From the NCBI RefSeq assembly GCF_004151245.1, contig NZ_JUIW01000003.1:248001-312000 (forward strand): a DNA stretch of 64,000 bases. The letters run 5' to 3'. Position numbers and translations under genes: made by a program. Numbering within the stretch: the stretch's first letter is position 1; every line of letters starts with the position of its first letter. The stretch is from Flavobacterium beibuense. Its GTDB lineage: Bacteria > Bacteroidota > Bacteroidia > Flavobacteriales > Flavobacteriaceae. This document shows positions 51,813 through 59,539 of this stretch, one piece after another. The notes below the pieces were generated by a model. The model made no database searches and was not told the DNA's origin. It saw only the letters and a program-made list of their open reading frames with translations.

Positions 51813-51906
51813 GGCAAGTCCTACACGACCAGCTCCTGCAGACTCCTCCAGGGCGGGAACGCAGCAAAGGTATGTGGTTGTAGCGGTGCGATGTAGGTCG
51901 CTTGCC
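51813..51906 (+). ncRNA. ffs: Signal recognition particle RNA (4.5S-type)
   Basis: The sequence starts GGCAAGTCCTACACGACC and ends GTAGGTCGCTTGCC; these termini pair (GGCAAG / CTTGCC). The middle carries the universally conserved apical domain: CAGGGCGGGAAC then GCAGCAAAGGTA (about 51849-51871), which binds Ffh. It is the small bacterial form without an Alu domain. It overlaps, on the opposite strand, the 5' side of the glutaminyl cyclase gene. Confidence 0.92.
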
Positions 51907-51929
51907 ATTTTTTTCCTTTATTAAGTCGG

Positions 51930-51952
51930 TCTCCCAATGGGAGATTTTTTTG
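51930..51952 (+). terminator. Terminator downstream of the SRP RNA
   Basis: TCTCCC, loop AAT, GGGAGA (51930-51944), then T7. Confidence 0.75.
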
Positions 51953-52022
51953 TTTTAAGGCGTTTGAGATTTACTTCGTTGGTTAACTCCTTACTTTTTG
52001 AAATAACCACTATATTTACAAC

Positions 52023-52130
52023 ATGAAAGCCTTACCTGTTTTAATTCTTTTAATGTTTATGTTCTGCTTTTCTTGCCGAGAAACGGAATTAAAATATGGG
52101 TGTACTTTTATTGTTGATCCTAAATATTAA
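52023..52130 (+). CDS. Very small lipoprotein, 35 aa
   Basis: ATG 52023 to TAA 52130: MKALPVLILLMFMFCFSC followed by RETELKYGCTFIVDPKY. Positively charged start, hydrophobic core and a Cys at a lipobox position fit a small lipoprotein. It ends 10 bp before the next gene. The weak element TATATTTA lies just upstream. Unknown function; could be a truncated gene. Confidence 0.4.
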   Translation: MKALPVLILLMFMFCFSCRETELKYGCTFIVDPKY

Positions 52131-52140
52131 AGAAATTAAA

Positions 52141-52719
52141 ATGAAAAAATGTATTCTAATTGCCTTTATTCTTATTTTTCAATTTGTAACTGCTCAGGAA
52201 AAACCCATAAATGAAGATTTAAAAAAAGAATATGACCTGATGCTCGTATCTGATAGTTATAAAGATTTTGAAAAGGCAGCTGAAAATTACGTTAACAAAA
52301 TATATTTTCTCAAAACTTTTAATGAAATATGTTATGAAAGCCTCTTTTTGAAAGTCCTGAAAGAAGAGATAAAACTTACTTCTTTTAAAGACTATGAAGA
52401 AGCTGAAAAGGAATATTTTATACTAAAGGAAAAATACTCTGTCATGAAAGAACTTAATAGTGGGTTTTATCTGGCTTTAAAAGATTCAAATTTGTCGGAT
52501 TTGGCAAATATTATTGCTCCTTTTAGTATGCCTGAAACAGATTCCTGTCATTGTGAAATTACTTATAATAAAAGTTTAAGCATGTTAGCATTTCAATATG
52601 AAAATGTTCTTAAAAATAAAGAGAAATCTGTTGTCAGTACATGGATTGCATATAGTAAACAGAAGTTAACAAATAAAAGGGCTTATGAAGCGTGTAAACT
52701 CGGTTGTGAGCTGAGGTAG
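52141..52719 (+). CDS. Hypothetical exported protein, 192 aa
   Basis: From ATG 52141: MKKCILIAFILIFQFVTAQ, a signal peptide (a longer frame from 52096 runs through the small lipoprotein gene and was rejected). The mature part is helical and acidic, with CHCEITYNKSLSML and a C-terminal YEACKLGCELR. Not a recognised family, but helical hairpins of this kind are often TPR-like. Confidence 0.65.
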   Translation: MKKCILIAFILIFQFVTAQEKPINEDLKKEYDLMLVSDSYKDFEKAAENYVNKIYFLKTFNEICYESLFLKVLKEEIKLTSFKDYEEAEKEYFILKEKYSVMKELNSGFYLALKDSNLSDLANIIAPFSMPETDSCHCEITYNKSLSMLAFQYENVLKNKEKSVVSTWIAYSKQKLTNKRAYEACKLGCELR

Positions 52720-52900
52720 AGTATTGTATGGCTAAATTATTATTTACTTTCTATTACTTTAAATTCTTAAGATTACTTCGTCGTCCCTCCTCGTAATGAC
52801 ATTACGGAAGAGAAACTGCTTACTGGGACTGAATACTAAATACATCTTTAACTTAAAATACCTATTTTAGTTAGTTATTATTTAATAAAAACTATTCTTT

Positions 52901-53050
52901 ATGGCTGGTTTTCTGGTTGCTGTATTTCTGTTACTTATGGTAACAGCTTTTAGCTTTGGTTTAATACGTGCTTTAGTTGATAGAGAACGCAGAAGATGGT
53001 GGATGTATCTGATTGTTTTTGTTGTTATGCTATTTTTGTTAATGATATGA
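52901..53050 (+). CDS. Small two-helix membrane protein, 49 aa
   Basis: ATG 52901 to TGA 53050: MAGFLVAVFLLLMVTAFSFG, then LIRALVDRERRRWWMYLIVF. Two hydrophobic helices joined by a basic turn, the common layout of small membrane regulators. No family recognised. Confidence 0.55.
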   Translation: MAGFLVAVFLLLMVTAFSFGLIRALVDRERRRWWMYLIVFVVMLFLLMI

Positions 53051-53158
53051 TAGGGATTCTTCCTTACGACGGGATTACAACACGTAACTTCAAAACGCAT
53101 AACCCGAAACAATTTTGTATTTTCGCCATTCATTTATAAATCTTCAAATCAACCATTA

Positions 53159-53962
53159 ATGAAGAGAGTTGTTTTTATTACCGGAGGATCTTCGGGTATA
53201 GGTAAATCAGTAGGCGAATTTCTTGCAGAAAAAGGATATACCGTATATGGTACCAGTCGTAATCCGCAAAGGGTACCCGAGTCTAAATTTCCGCTTGTAG
53301 CGCTCGATGTTCGCGATCCACAAAGTATTAAGGCAGCGGTTAGCGAAGTAATACAAAAAGAAGGCAGGCTGGATATACTTATTAATAATGCGGGTGTGGG
53401 TATTACCGGTCCGCTTGAGGAAATTCCTGCCGAAGAGATTAAAAACAACTTCGAAACCAACCTTTTTGGCCCTATCGAGGTAATGAAGGCTGTATTGCCG
53501 CAAATGCGCGATCAAAAAAACGGACTCATAATTAACGTAACTTCCATAGCCGGTTATATGGGGCTGCCATACCGTAGCGTGTATTCGGCATCAAAAGGGG
53601 CGCTGGAGCTTATTACCGAAGGCCTTCGTATGGAGGTTAAGGGCTTTGGCGTTACAATAAGTAATATAGCACCAGGCGATTTTGCCACAAACATAGCAGC
53701 AGGGCGTTACCATGCACCACTTGTAAAAGGTTCGCCTTATGAGGTTCCTTACGGTAACACGCTTAACATGATGAACGACCATGTAGACAGTGGCAGTAAT
53801 CCAACGGAAATGGCTGAGGCTGTTTATGCTATAATAAAAGACCCTAATCCTAAGGTGCATTATAAGGTAGGTGCGTTTATGCAAAAATTTTCTATAGTTT
53901 TAAAAAGGTTACTGCCTGATAAAGTGTATGAAAAGTTGCTTATGAATCATTATAAATTGTAG
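53159..53962 (+). CDS. Short-chain dehydrogenase/reductase
   Basis: 267 aa. Nucleotide-binding TGGSSGIGKS near residue 8, NNAG at about 79, catalytic YSASKGALEL at about 140 (Y-x3-K) and the conserved Ser in INVTSIAGY. Classical SDR, cytoplasmic. The nearest downstream gene is a transaldolase-family enzyme 42 bp away on the same strand, so they may share a transcript. Substrate unknown. Confidence 0.88.
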   Translation: MKRVVFITGGSSGIGKSVGEFLAEKGYTVYGTSRNPQRVPESKFPLVALDVRDPQSIKAAVSEVIQKEGRLDILINNAGVGITGPLEEIPAEEIKNNFETNLFGPIEVMKAVLPQMRDQKNGLIINVTSIAGYMGLPYRSVYSASKGALELITEGLRMEVKGFGVTISNIAPGDFATNIAAGRYHAPLVKGSPYEVPYGNTLNMMNDHVDSGSNPTEMAEAVYAIIKDPNPKVHYKVGAFMQKFSIVLKRLLPDKVYEKLLMNHYKL

Positions 53963-54004
53963 TTTTGCAAAAAAATTTTCCAGAAACATATTTAAAGTAA
54001 GAAC

Positions 54005-54661
54005 ATGAAATTTTTTATCGACACAGCTAATCTTGACCAGATTAAAGAAGCTCAGGAGCTTGGCGTTCTAGATGGTGTAACAACTAACCCGTCTCTAATG
54101 GCTAAAGAAGGTATTACAGGAAGAAACAACATTCTTAAGCATTATGTTGACATCTGTAATATTGTAGACGGCGATGTAAGCGCTGAGGTTATTGCTACCG
54201 ACTATGAAGGTATGATTAAAGAAGGAGAGGAGCTTGCCGAACTGCACGAGCAGATTGTGGTTAAAATCCCTATGACGAAAGACGGTGTGAAAGCTGCTAA
54301 ATATTTTTCTGATAAAGGAATCAAAACAAACGTAACGCTTGTTTTCTCTGTAGGTCAGGCATTACTTGCTGCTAAGGCAGGTGCTACTTATGTGTCTCCG
54401 TTTATTGGCCGTTTAGATGATATCTCTACAGATGGTTTAACACTTATCGAAGATATCCGTCTTATCTATGATAACTACGGTTATGAAACAGAAATTCTTG
54501 CTGCATCAGTACGTAACACTATGCATATTGTAAACTGTGCTAAAATAGGAGCCGATGTTATGACAGGCCCTTTAAGCGCAATTGCAGGTTTATTAAAACA
54601 CCCACTTACCGACAGCGGTTTAGCTCAGTTTATTGCTGACTACGAAAAAGGTAATAAGTAA
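54005..54661 (+). CDS. fsa: Fructose-6-phosphate aldolase / transaldolase-like enzyme
   Basis: 218 aa. The family start [19 protein letters not shown] (about 2-20) and [13 protein letters not shown] are present, with the Schiff-base lysine in [10 protein letters not shown] at about residue 87 and [10 protein letters not shown] later. Length and motifs match the small Fsa/TalC group (transaldolase type 3) that cleaves or forms sugar phosphates. Followed by a UUCG terminator. Confidence 0.88.
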   Translation: MKFFIDTANLDQIKEAQELGVLDGVTTNPSLMAKEGITGRNNILKHYVDICNIVDGDVSAEVIATDYEGMIKEGEELAELHEQIVVKIPMTKDGVKAAKYFSDKGIKTNVTLVFSVGQALLAAKAGATYVSPFIGRLDDISTDGLTLIEDIRLIYDNYGYETEILAASVRNTMHIVNCAKIGADVMTGPLSAIAGLLKHPLTDSGLAQFIADYEKGNK

Positions 54662-54667
54662 TAGTTT

Positions 54668-54695
54668 AAAGGCTGCTTCGGCAGCCTTTTTTATT
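54668..54695 (+). terminator. Terminator with UUCG-type loop
   Basis: AAAGGCTGC (54668-54676), loop TTCG, GCAGCCTTT (54681-54689), then a T-run. Confidence 0.9.
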
Positions 54696-54912
54696 GGAGT
54701 TAATTTAAGATTCAAAGATTACTCACTCTGTCATTGCGAGGAGGAACGACGAAGCAATCTGTTATGGGGTTGAGTGTTCCCCTCTTGAGAGGGGATAGGG
54801 GTGTGTCTGTTTAATATGAATTACGAATTGAGATGTCTCCATGTCTCCATGAAATTTCCTTAGCCTGCGATGGCGTAGCGTGGTCATTGCGAGCCTGCGA
54901 AGCAATCTTAAA

Positions 54913-55110
54913 TTATTCTTTTGTCTTGAAACAAAAGAACCAAAAATTCAAGGCTGTGACTCCTTAGACTAAAAATTATTTCCTTAGGCTAAACCATTCG
55001 AACTCGGCTATCGCCTCAAACAGCGAATGCTTTTTGACGCCTCATTCATAATTTTCTTAACGCCACAGAGCCAAATGCTATAGCTTCACTCTGCTATTAG
55101 TCTCTGATTT
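54913..55110. repeat. Long repeat, copy 1 of 3
   Basis: Starts at TTCTTTTGT CTTGA ACAAAAGAA (inverted repeat) and continues through AACCATTCGAACTCG and CGCCACAGAGCCAAATG to a junction with the CATTGCGAG palindrome. Copies 2 and 3 lie at 56344 and 58622. Confidence 0.85.
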
Positions 55111-55276
55111 TGTCATTGCGAGGAGGAACGACGAAGCAATCTGTTATGGGGCTGAGTGTTCCCCTCTTGAGGGGGGATAGGGGGTGTCTGTTTAATTTCA
55201 AATTTCAAATTATGAGTTAGGCTAGAGATGTCTCCCTGCGGTCGACATGACAGTCTGCCGTATATCATTTTGAAGT

Positions 55277-56191
55277 CTAAATTGCAAATTTCTCCTCAAT
55301 AAGCTGCCTGTTTATGGTTGCGCCCGCTTTGTTTCCCTGTGCTACAGCATTAGCAATAGACCTAAAGTGAGTAAGGCAGTCGCCCGCCGCATAAATACCG
55401 GGAACAGAGGTCTGCATGGTGCGGTCTACCTTTATAAAGCCTTTCTCGGTAAACTCAACGCCAAGTGCCGCCGGAATGTCACAATGCTGTATAAACGCCA
55501 GTTGGGTAAATACGGCATCAAGTTGCTCGGGTTCGGTATCCTTAAAATGAAGGCATATTAACTTGCCGTTATCATGTTCAATGGCTTCTATACAGTTTTC
55601 AACTATAGTTATATTGTTTTTATTTAGGCTGTTTACTTCCTCCGGTGTTAGCGTACTTGTGCCGTTCGTAAAAAGGGTAAGATTATCACTCCACTGACTT
55701 ATGATTTTAGCCATTTCATATCCCATATCGGCATTACCCCAAGCCCCAATCTTTTTGTTTTTAAATTCATATCCGTGGCAATAGGGGCAGTGCAGTATAG
55801 ATATTCCCCAACAATCGGCAAACCCGGGAGTAATGGGAATAGTGTCTTTTATACCTGTGGCAAACAGTACTTTCTTAGCAGTGAAAACCTGCTTCATTTT
55901 TGTTGCAACCTGAAAGGTATCATCTACCGGAGCAACATGAAGGGCGAATCCGTCAAGAAAGTACACCGTAGGGTAACATAAAACCTGTTCGCGGGCTATT
56001 TGTCTTATGGTATTGGGCTTACTGCCATCGTTAGTTAAAAAGTTGTGGGAGTAGGGTGTTTGTTTGTTACAGGGATCTCCGCTGTCTATAACCAGTACCG
56101 TTCTTCCGGCGCGGCCCAATGATAAAGCGGCTGATAACCCCGCATAACTTCCCCCTATAATTATCACATCAAAAGTTTCATTCTCTTCCAT
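55277..56191 (-). CDS. Thioredoxin-reductase-like NAD(P)/FAD oxidoreductase
   Basis: 304 aa from ATG 56191 (a TTG at 56221 was rejected). FAD site DVIIIGGSYAGLSAALSLG (8-26), redox pair CPYCHG (Cys 135 and Cys 138), a NADPH-binding motif region, and AAGDCLTHFRSI near the C-terminus. The CPYC pair is that of thioredoxin-reductase-like flavoproteins (here resembling the group with CPYCHGYE). Likely reduces a small disulphide; the partner is unknown. Flanked on both sides by dispersed repeats. Confidence 0.85.
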   Translation of the reverse strand: MEENETFDVIIIGGSYAGLSAALSLGRAGRTVLVIDSGDPCNKQTPYSHNFLTNDGSKPNTIRQIAREQVLCYPTVYFLDGFALHVAPVDDTFQVATKMKQVFTAKKVLFATGIKDTIPITPGFADCWGISILHCPYCHGYEFKNKKIGAWGNADMGYEMAKIISQWSDNLTLFTNGTSTLTPEEVNSLNKNNITIVENCIEAIEHDNGKLICLHFKDTEPEQLDAVFTQLAFIQHCDIPAALGVEFTEKGFIKVDRTMQTSVPGIYAAGDCLTHFRSIANAVAQGNKAGATINRQLIEEKFAI

Positions 56192-56343
56192 AGCTAGTCT
56201 GATAATATATAAAGTTATCAAACTAAATTTTTAGAGAAGAGTACTTTAACGTTGTGTTAGATTTTGAGCAGGATTTTAGATAATAGATATGAGATTTGAG
56301 ACTTACTGTCATTGCGAGCCTGCGAAGCAATCTAAATTAGGAA

Positions 56344-56550
56344 CTATTCTTTTGTCTTGAAACAAAAGAACCATCACGCTGTAGCGTGACTACGGCTGTG
56401 ACTCCTTAGGCTAAAAATCATTTCATTCGGCTAAACCATTCGAACTCGCCTTTGGCTCAAACAGCGAATGCTTTTAACGCCTCATTCATAATTTTCTTTA
56501 CGCCACAGAGCCAAATGCCATAGCTTCACTCTCCTGTTAATATCTGATTC
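56344..56550. repeat. Long repeat, copy 2 of 3
   Basis: Same order as copy 1, with one internal substitution block (CCATCACGCTGTAGCGTGAC replaces AACCAAAAATTCAAGG). Fills most of the gap 56192-56663. Confidence 0.85.
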
Positions 56551-56663
56551 TATCATTGCGGGGAGGCGCGACGAAGCAATCTATAAGCTTGAACAGATTG
56601 CTACGCTCCATTGCATTCCGCTCGCAATGACAGTCTTGCGTCTATCATCTATTGTCTTAAAAT

Positions 56664-57263
56664 CTAAAACTTCGTCTTAAATCTCCTGTATATCTGTTTG
56701 TATCTTTTTCTGGCTGTGTGCGAAGGATACTTTCTGTATGGGGTAAGGTTGTTAAAGATCAAGGCTATAGCAAGCAATATTAAACATCCCGACAGCACAG
56801 GCGAAAGGACATACATATACCCCAAAGCCTTTATTTGCGGAGAAGCGGTTGCGCCTATAAGTGCTGTAGCGCCACCGGGCGGATGTAGTGTTTTGGTTAT
56901 TTGCATCACTACGATAGATAACGATACTGCAAGCGGGGCAGCTACCCATAGCAGGTCGGGGAATATTTTTTGTACCGTTACCCCAATTATGGCAGATATA
57001 ATATGTCCGCCAATTAAGTTTCGGGGTTGTGCCAGCGGACTTTCTATAACTCCATAAACCAAAACGCAGGATGCCCCAAAAGATCCTATCAAAAATACAA
57101 GCTCCTTTTCAGGCATCAGTCCGTACTGTAAATAAGCTATTATACCTAACCCTATAAACGACCCTATAAAAGCCCAAAAGTGTTCTTTAAAGTCTACTAA
57201 GGTTTCTCTGTATAAAACATACCGTGTTTTACGGTAGGTACGTTTAATTCGTTTAACGGGCAT
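56664..57263 (-). CDS. HPP family integral membrane protein
   Basis: 199 aa from ATG 57263 (an earlier in-frame ATG at 57293 would overlap the ClC gene by 41 bp). Four membrane helices. The HPP signature is present: GSFGASCVLVYGVIESPLAQ, NLIGGHIISAIIGVTVQK and LHPPGGATALIGATA. Proposed roles in the family are nitrite or anion transport; here the upstream neighbour is a ClC transporter, supporting an anion-related function. Overlaps that gene by 11 bp. Confidence 0.85.
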   Translation of the reverse strand: MPVKRIKRTYRKTRYVLYRETLVDFKEHFWAFIGSFIGLGIIAYLQYGLMPEKELVFLIGSFGASCVLVYGVIESPLAQPRNLIGGHIISAIIGVTVQKIFPDLLWVAAPLAVSLSIVVMQITKTLHPPGGATALIGATASPQIKALGYMYVLSPVLSGCLILLAIALIFNNLTPYRKYPSHTARKRYKQIYRRFKTKF

Positions 57264-58527
57264 GTGCAGTTTTTTCTTTATAAGTATACACATTATACGG
57301 GCAAATCATTTTTGAAGTGATTTTTGCCACATAACAAACTATAAGCAGAGGGAAAAACAATGTATAATCGTTTACCACACCGCATACCAGAAACAATGCC
57401 GTTAACGGAGCATGTATACTGGCGCTTAGCATAGCTGCCATGCCTACAATCATAAAATTAAGAGGTATGATATCTTCATGTAAAAATGTATTAACCAGCA
57501 AAGCCACTAAAAGCCCTAAAAAAGCACCTATAAAAATGCTGGGTGCAAAAACGCCACCATCTCCGCCTGCGCCTAATGTAATAGAAGTTATTATGGGCTT
57601 CATTACAATAATGCCTAAAAGCAATAGCGCAACAGGCAATGTGAATAACAAGGTATTGGCTGATTCTAAATTTTCTTTTATGGCATGATAGCCATCCCCA
57701 TATAACTGAGGTAATATAAGCAGGACAATGCTTAATGATAAAGCCCCCACCATAATTTTATAAGATTGCTTTTTTACTGCTGAAAACAGTTTTTTAATAA
57801 CCAATACACATTTAGTAAGGTATACAGAGTTTAATCCGGCAATAATACCTAAAACAATAAAGTAAGGTATTGCCTTCCATTTCCAGAGTGGTATGGCAAC
57901 TTTAAAAAGAGGGGGCTCGTTCATAAGGAGCAATAAGCTGTAAGCAACTGTTACCGAAAGTCCTGTTGCAATAACAAATGATTTAGACATCTTTTTGGTA
58001 ATTACTTCATAAGCGAATAATATACCTGCTAACGGACTGGAAAACAATGCGGTAATACCTGCCGCTATACCAGCGCAGATAAGTTCATTTTTGTATTTTC
58101 TTAAAAATCGTTCTTTTTTGTGCGCTATATTCCCTATTGCTGCCGTAGAAACCACAGTAGAGACTTCTATACCTGTCGATCCTCCAAAACCTACTGTAAT
58201 AAGTCCGTTTACAAAATGGGAAGGGATTTTATAAGCAGCCAGATTTTTTCCTGATTGTGTGCTTTCAAAAACTTCTTTTATGCCTTTATTCTCTTTCTTT
58301 TTAAAAAGGTAATGCCTTAAGAAATATATAACCGAAAGCCCTATTAAAGGAAATACAAGCAGGTATAATTTATTGATAAGGGTTTTTTCAAATAGGCTGG
58401 CTTCAAAATGTTCAGTTATATGCTTCAGGCTTATGGAAAGTGCTCCTGCTAAAAAACCTACAAGCAGTGATGCTATTATTAGTTTTTGCCATGTAGTAAT
58501 TACATATTGCTTTCTTTTATTCTTCAT
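57253..58527 (-). CDS. ClC-type chloride transporter, short form, 424 aa
   Basis: Ten or more membrane helices. The permeation motifs are GGSTGIEV (115-122, gating Glu 121) and GAGGDGGVFAPSIFIG near 315-330. In the segment LFSSPLAGILFAYEVITKKM, the residue after Glu 174, where H+-coupled ClC proteins usually have Glu, is Val 175. No CBS domains follow. Either an uncoupled transporter or a channel; prediction only. Operon with the HPP gene. Confidence 0.88.
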   Translation of the reverse strand: MKNKRKQYVITTWQKLIIASLLVGFLAGALSISLKHITEHFEASLFEKTLINKLYLLVFPLIGLSVIYFLRHYLFKKKENKGIKEVFESTQSGKNLAAYKIPSHFVNGLITVGFGGSTGIEVSTVVSTAAIGNIAHKKERFLRKYKNELICAGIAAGITALFSSPLAGILFAYEVITKKMSKSFVIATGLSVTVAYSLLLLMNEPPLFKVAIPLWKWKAIPYFIVLGIIAGLNSVYLTKCVLVIKKLFSAVKKQSYKIMVGALSLSIVLLILPQLYGDGYHAIKENLESANTLLFTLPVALLLLGIIVMKPIITSITLGAGGDGGVFAPSIFIGAFLGLLVALLVNTFLHEDIIPLNFMIVGMAAMLSASIHAPLTALFLVCGVVNDYTLFFPLLIVCYVAKITSKMICPYNVYTYKEKTAHAR

Positions 58528-58860
58528 AAGTTATGAGATAAAAAATTTATGCAAAAGTAAGCAGCAAATGGTATGTAAACAAAGATAAAAGAGTTTAAAA
58601 TAAGCTTAGGATTAGTTTAACATTATTCTTTTGTCTTGAAACAAAAGAACCAAAAATTCAAGGCTGTGACTCCTTAGGCTAAAAATCATTTCATTCGGCT
58701 AAACCATTCGAACTCGCCTTTGGCTCAAACAGCGAATGCTTTTTAACGTCTTATTCATAATTTTCTTAACGCCACAGAGCCAAAGGCCATAGCTTCACTC
58801 TGCTGTTAATATCTGATTCTGTCTTTGCGAAGAATGAAGCAATCTATTTTATATAACCAA
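58528..58860. other. Repeat-bearing intergenic region
   Basis: About 330 bp without a gene, occupied by repeat copy 3 (58622-58820) and a degenerate CATTGCGAG palindrome (58820-58845). Confidence 0.75.
58622..58820. repeat. Long repeat, copy 3 of 3
   Basis: Nearly identical to copy 1 over its whole length, ending at a degenerate palindrome (TGTCTTTGCGAAGAATGAAG). Confidence 0.85.
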
Positions 58861-59421
58861 TTAAAAACTATCTGCATTAAGATTATTAATGTAAAGTGCA
58901 TACTTAAAAAGCTCTTCCCTTCCTGCTGTTGCAGTTTGTTTAAGATTACTGTCTAAAGAGAAGGTGTATGTATCTTCTCCTTTAACCTTAATATAATAGG
59001 TGTCTCTAATATGAAGAGTAGAACGATTAAACGGATTTGATATATAAATGTGATCGGTTGAAATATTTTCAAATATAGTTTCAAACCTGGCAGCATCATC
59101 GGCAGTAAAAAACATTTCTTTTCCGTTATGAATTCCGTTAAGTTTATTGTTGGCTAACCATATTCGTTTATATTCAGTAGTAGTATCAAAACAGCCATTA
59201 ATTGATTTAATTTCTATTATGTCAATATCGTTACTGGCATTTCTAAAGCTGTTAATTTCATTAGCTACTTGTTCATAAACACCATAATAATCAGTAGACA
59301 TTTCTAGATTGAAAAGCATAAAGTCATATCTGGTAGCATTTTTATATATGGTTTGAGAACAGCCGACTGATAAAATGCATATCTGTATAACAAGAAAAAT
59401 TTGTAGTAAGGTGTTTTTCAT
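58861..59421 (-). CDS. Hypothetical lipoprotein, 186 aa
   Basis: Signal MKNTLLQIFLVIQICILSVGC with lipidated Cys 21. The mature part contains MSTDYYGVYEQVANEINSFR and FETIFENISTDHIYISN, strand-rich, with a helical C-terminus. No family recognised. Confidence 0.7.
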   Translation of the reverse strand: MKNTLLQIFLVIQICILSVGCSQTIYKNATRYDFMLFNLEMSTDYYGVYEQVANEINSFRNASNDIDIIEIKSINGCFDTTTEYKRIWLANNKLNGIHNGKEMFFTADDAARFETIFENISTDHIYISNPFNRSTLHIRDTYYIKVKGEDTYTFSLDSNLKQTATAGREELFKYALYINNLNADSF

Positions 59422-59539
59422 TGTTTATGTTTTAAGTCTAAACGGACAGATCTCTAATTAATTATAAATAACAAATTAAGATGTCTCCCTCCGGTCGACA
59501 TGACACTCTGCTGTTTTTAAACTGCCTACTGACTGAGCT

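Larger units (their letters stand above)
54662..55276. other. Repeat-rich intergenic region
   Basis: No coding sequence. Holds the fsa terminator, three CATTGCGAG...GAAGCAATCT palindromes (54729-54760, 54892-54908, 55111-55142), two copies of a GTGTTCCCCTCTTGAG segment (about 54775 and 55157), repeat copy 1 (54913-55110) and a TGTCTCCCTGCGGTCGACAT element near 55228. Confidence 0.8.

Noticed and set aside
51723..51908. N-terminal extension of the glutaminyl cyclase to 51908
   Set aside because: This part is the SRP RNA and its promoter, and the ATG at 51722 starts a perfect lipoprotein signal.
52882..53133. 83-aa minus-strand reading frame
   Set aside because: Antisense to the small two-helix membrane protein gene at 52901-53050; the plus-strand frame has better composition.
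58373..58588. Short plus-strand reading frame at the ClC start
   Set aside because: Lies antisense to the ClC gene start and its promoter region; no coding signal.
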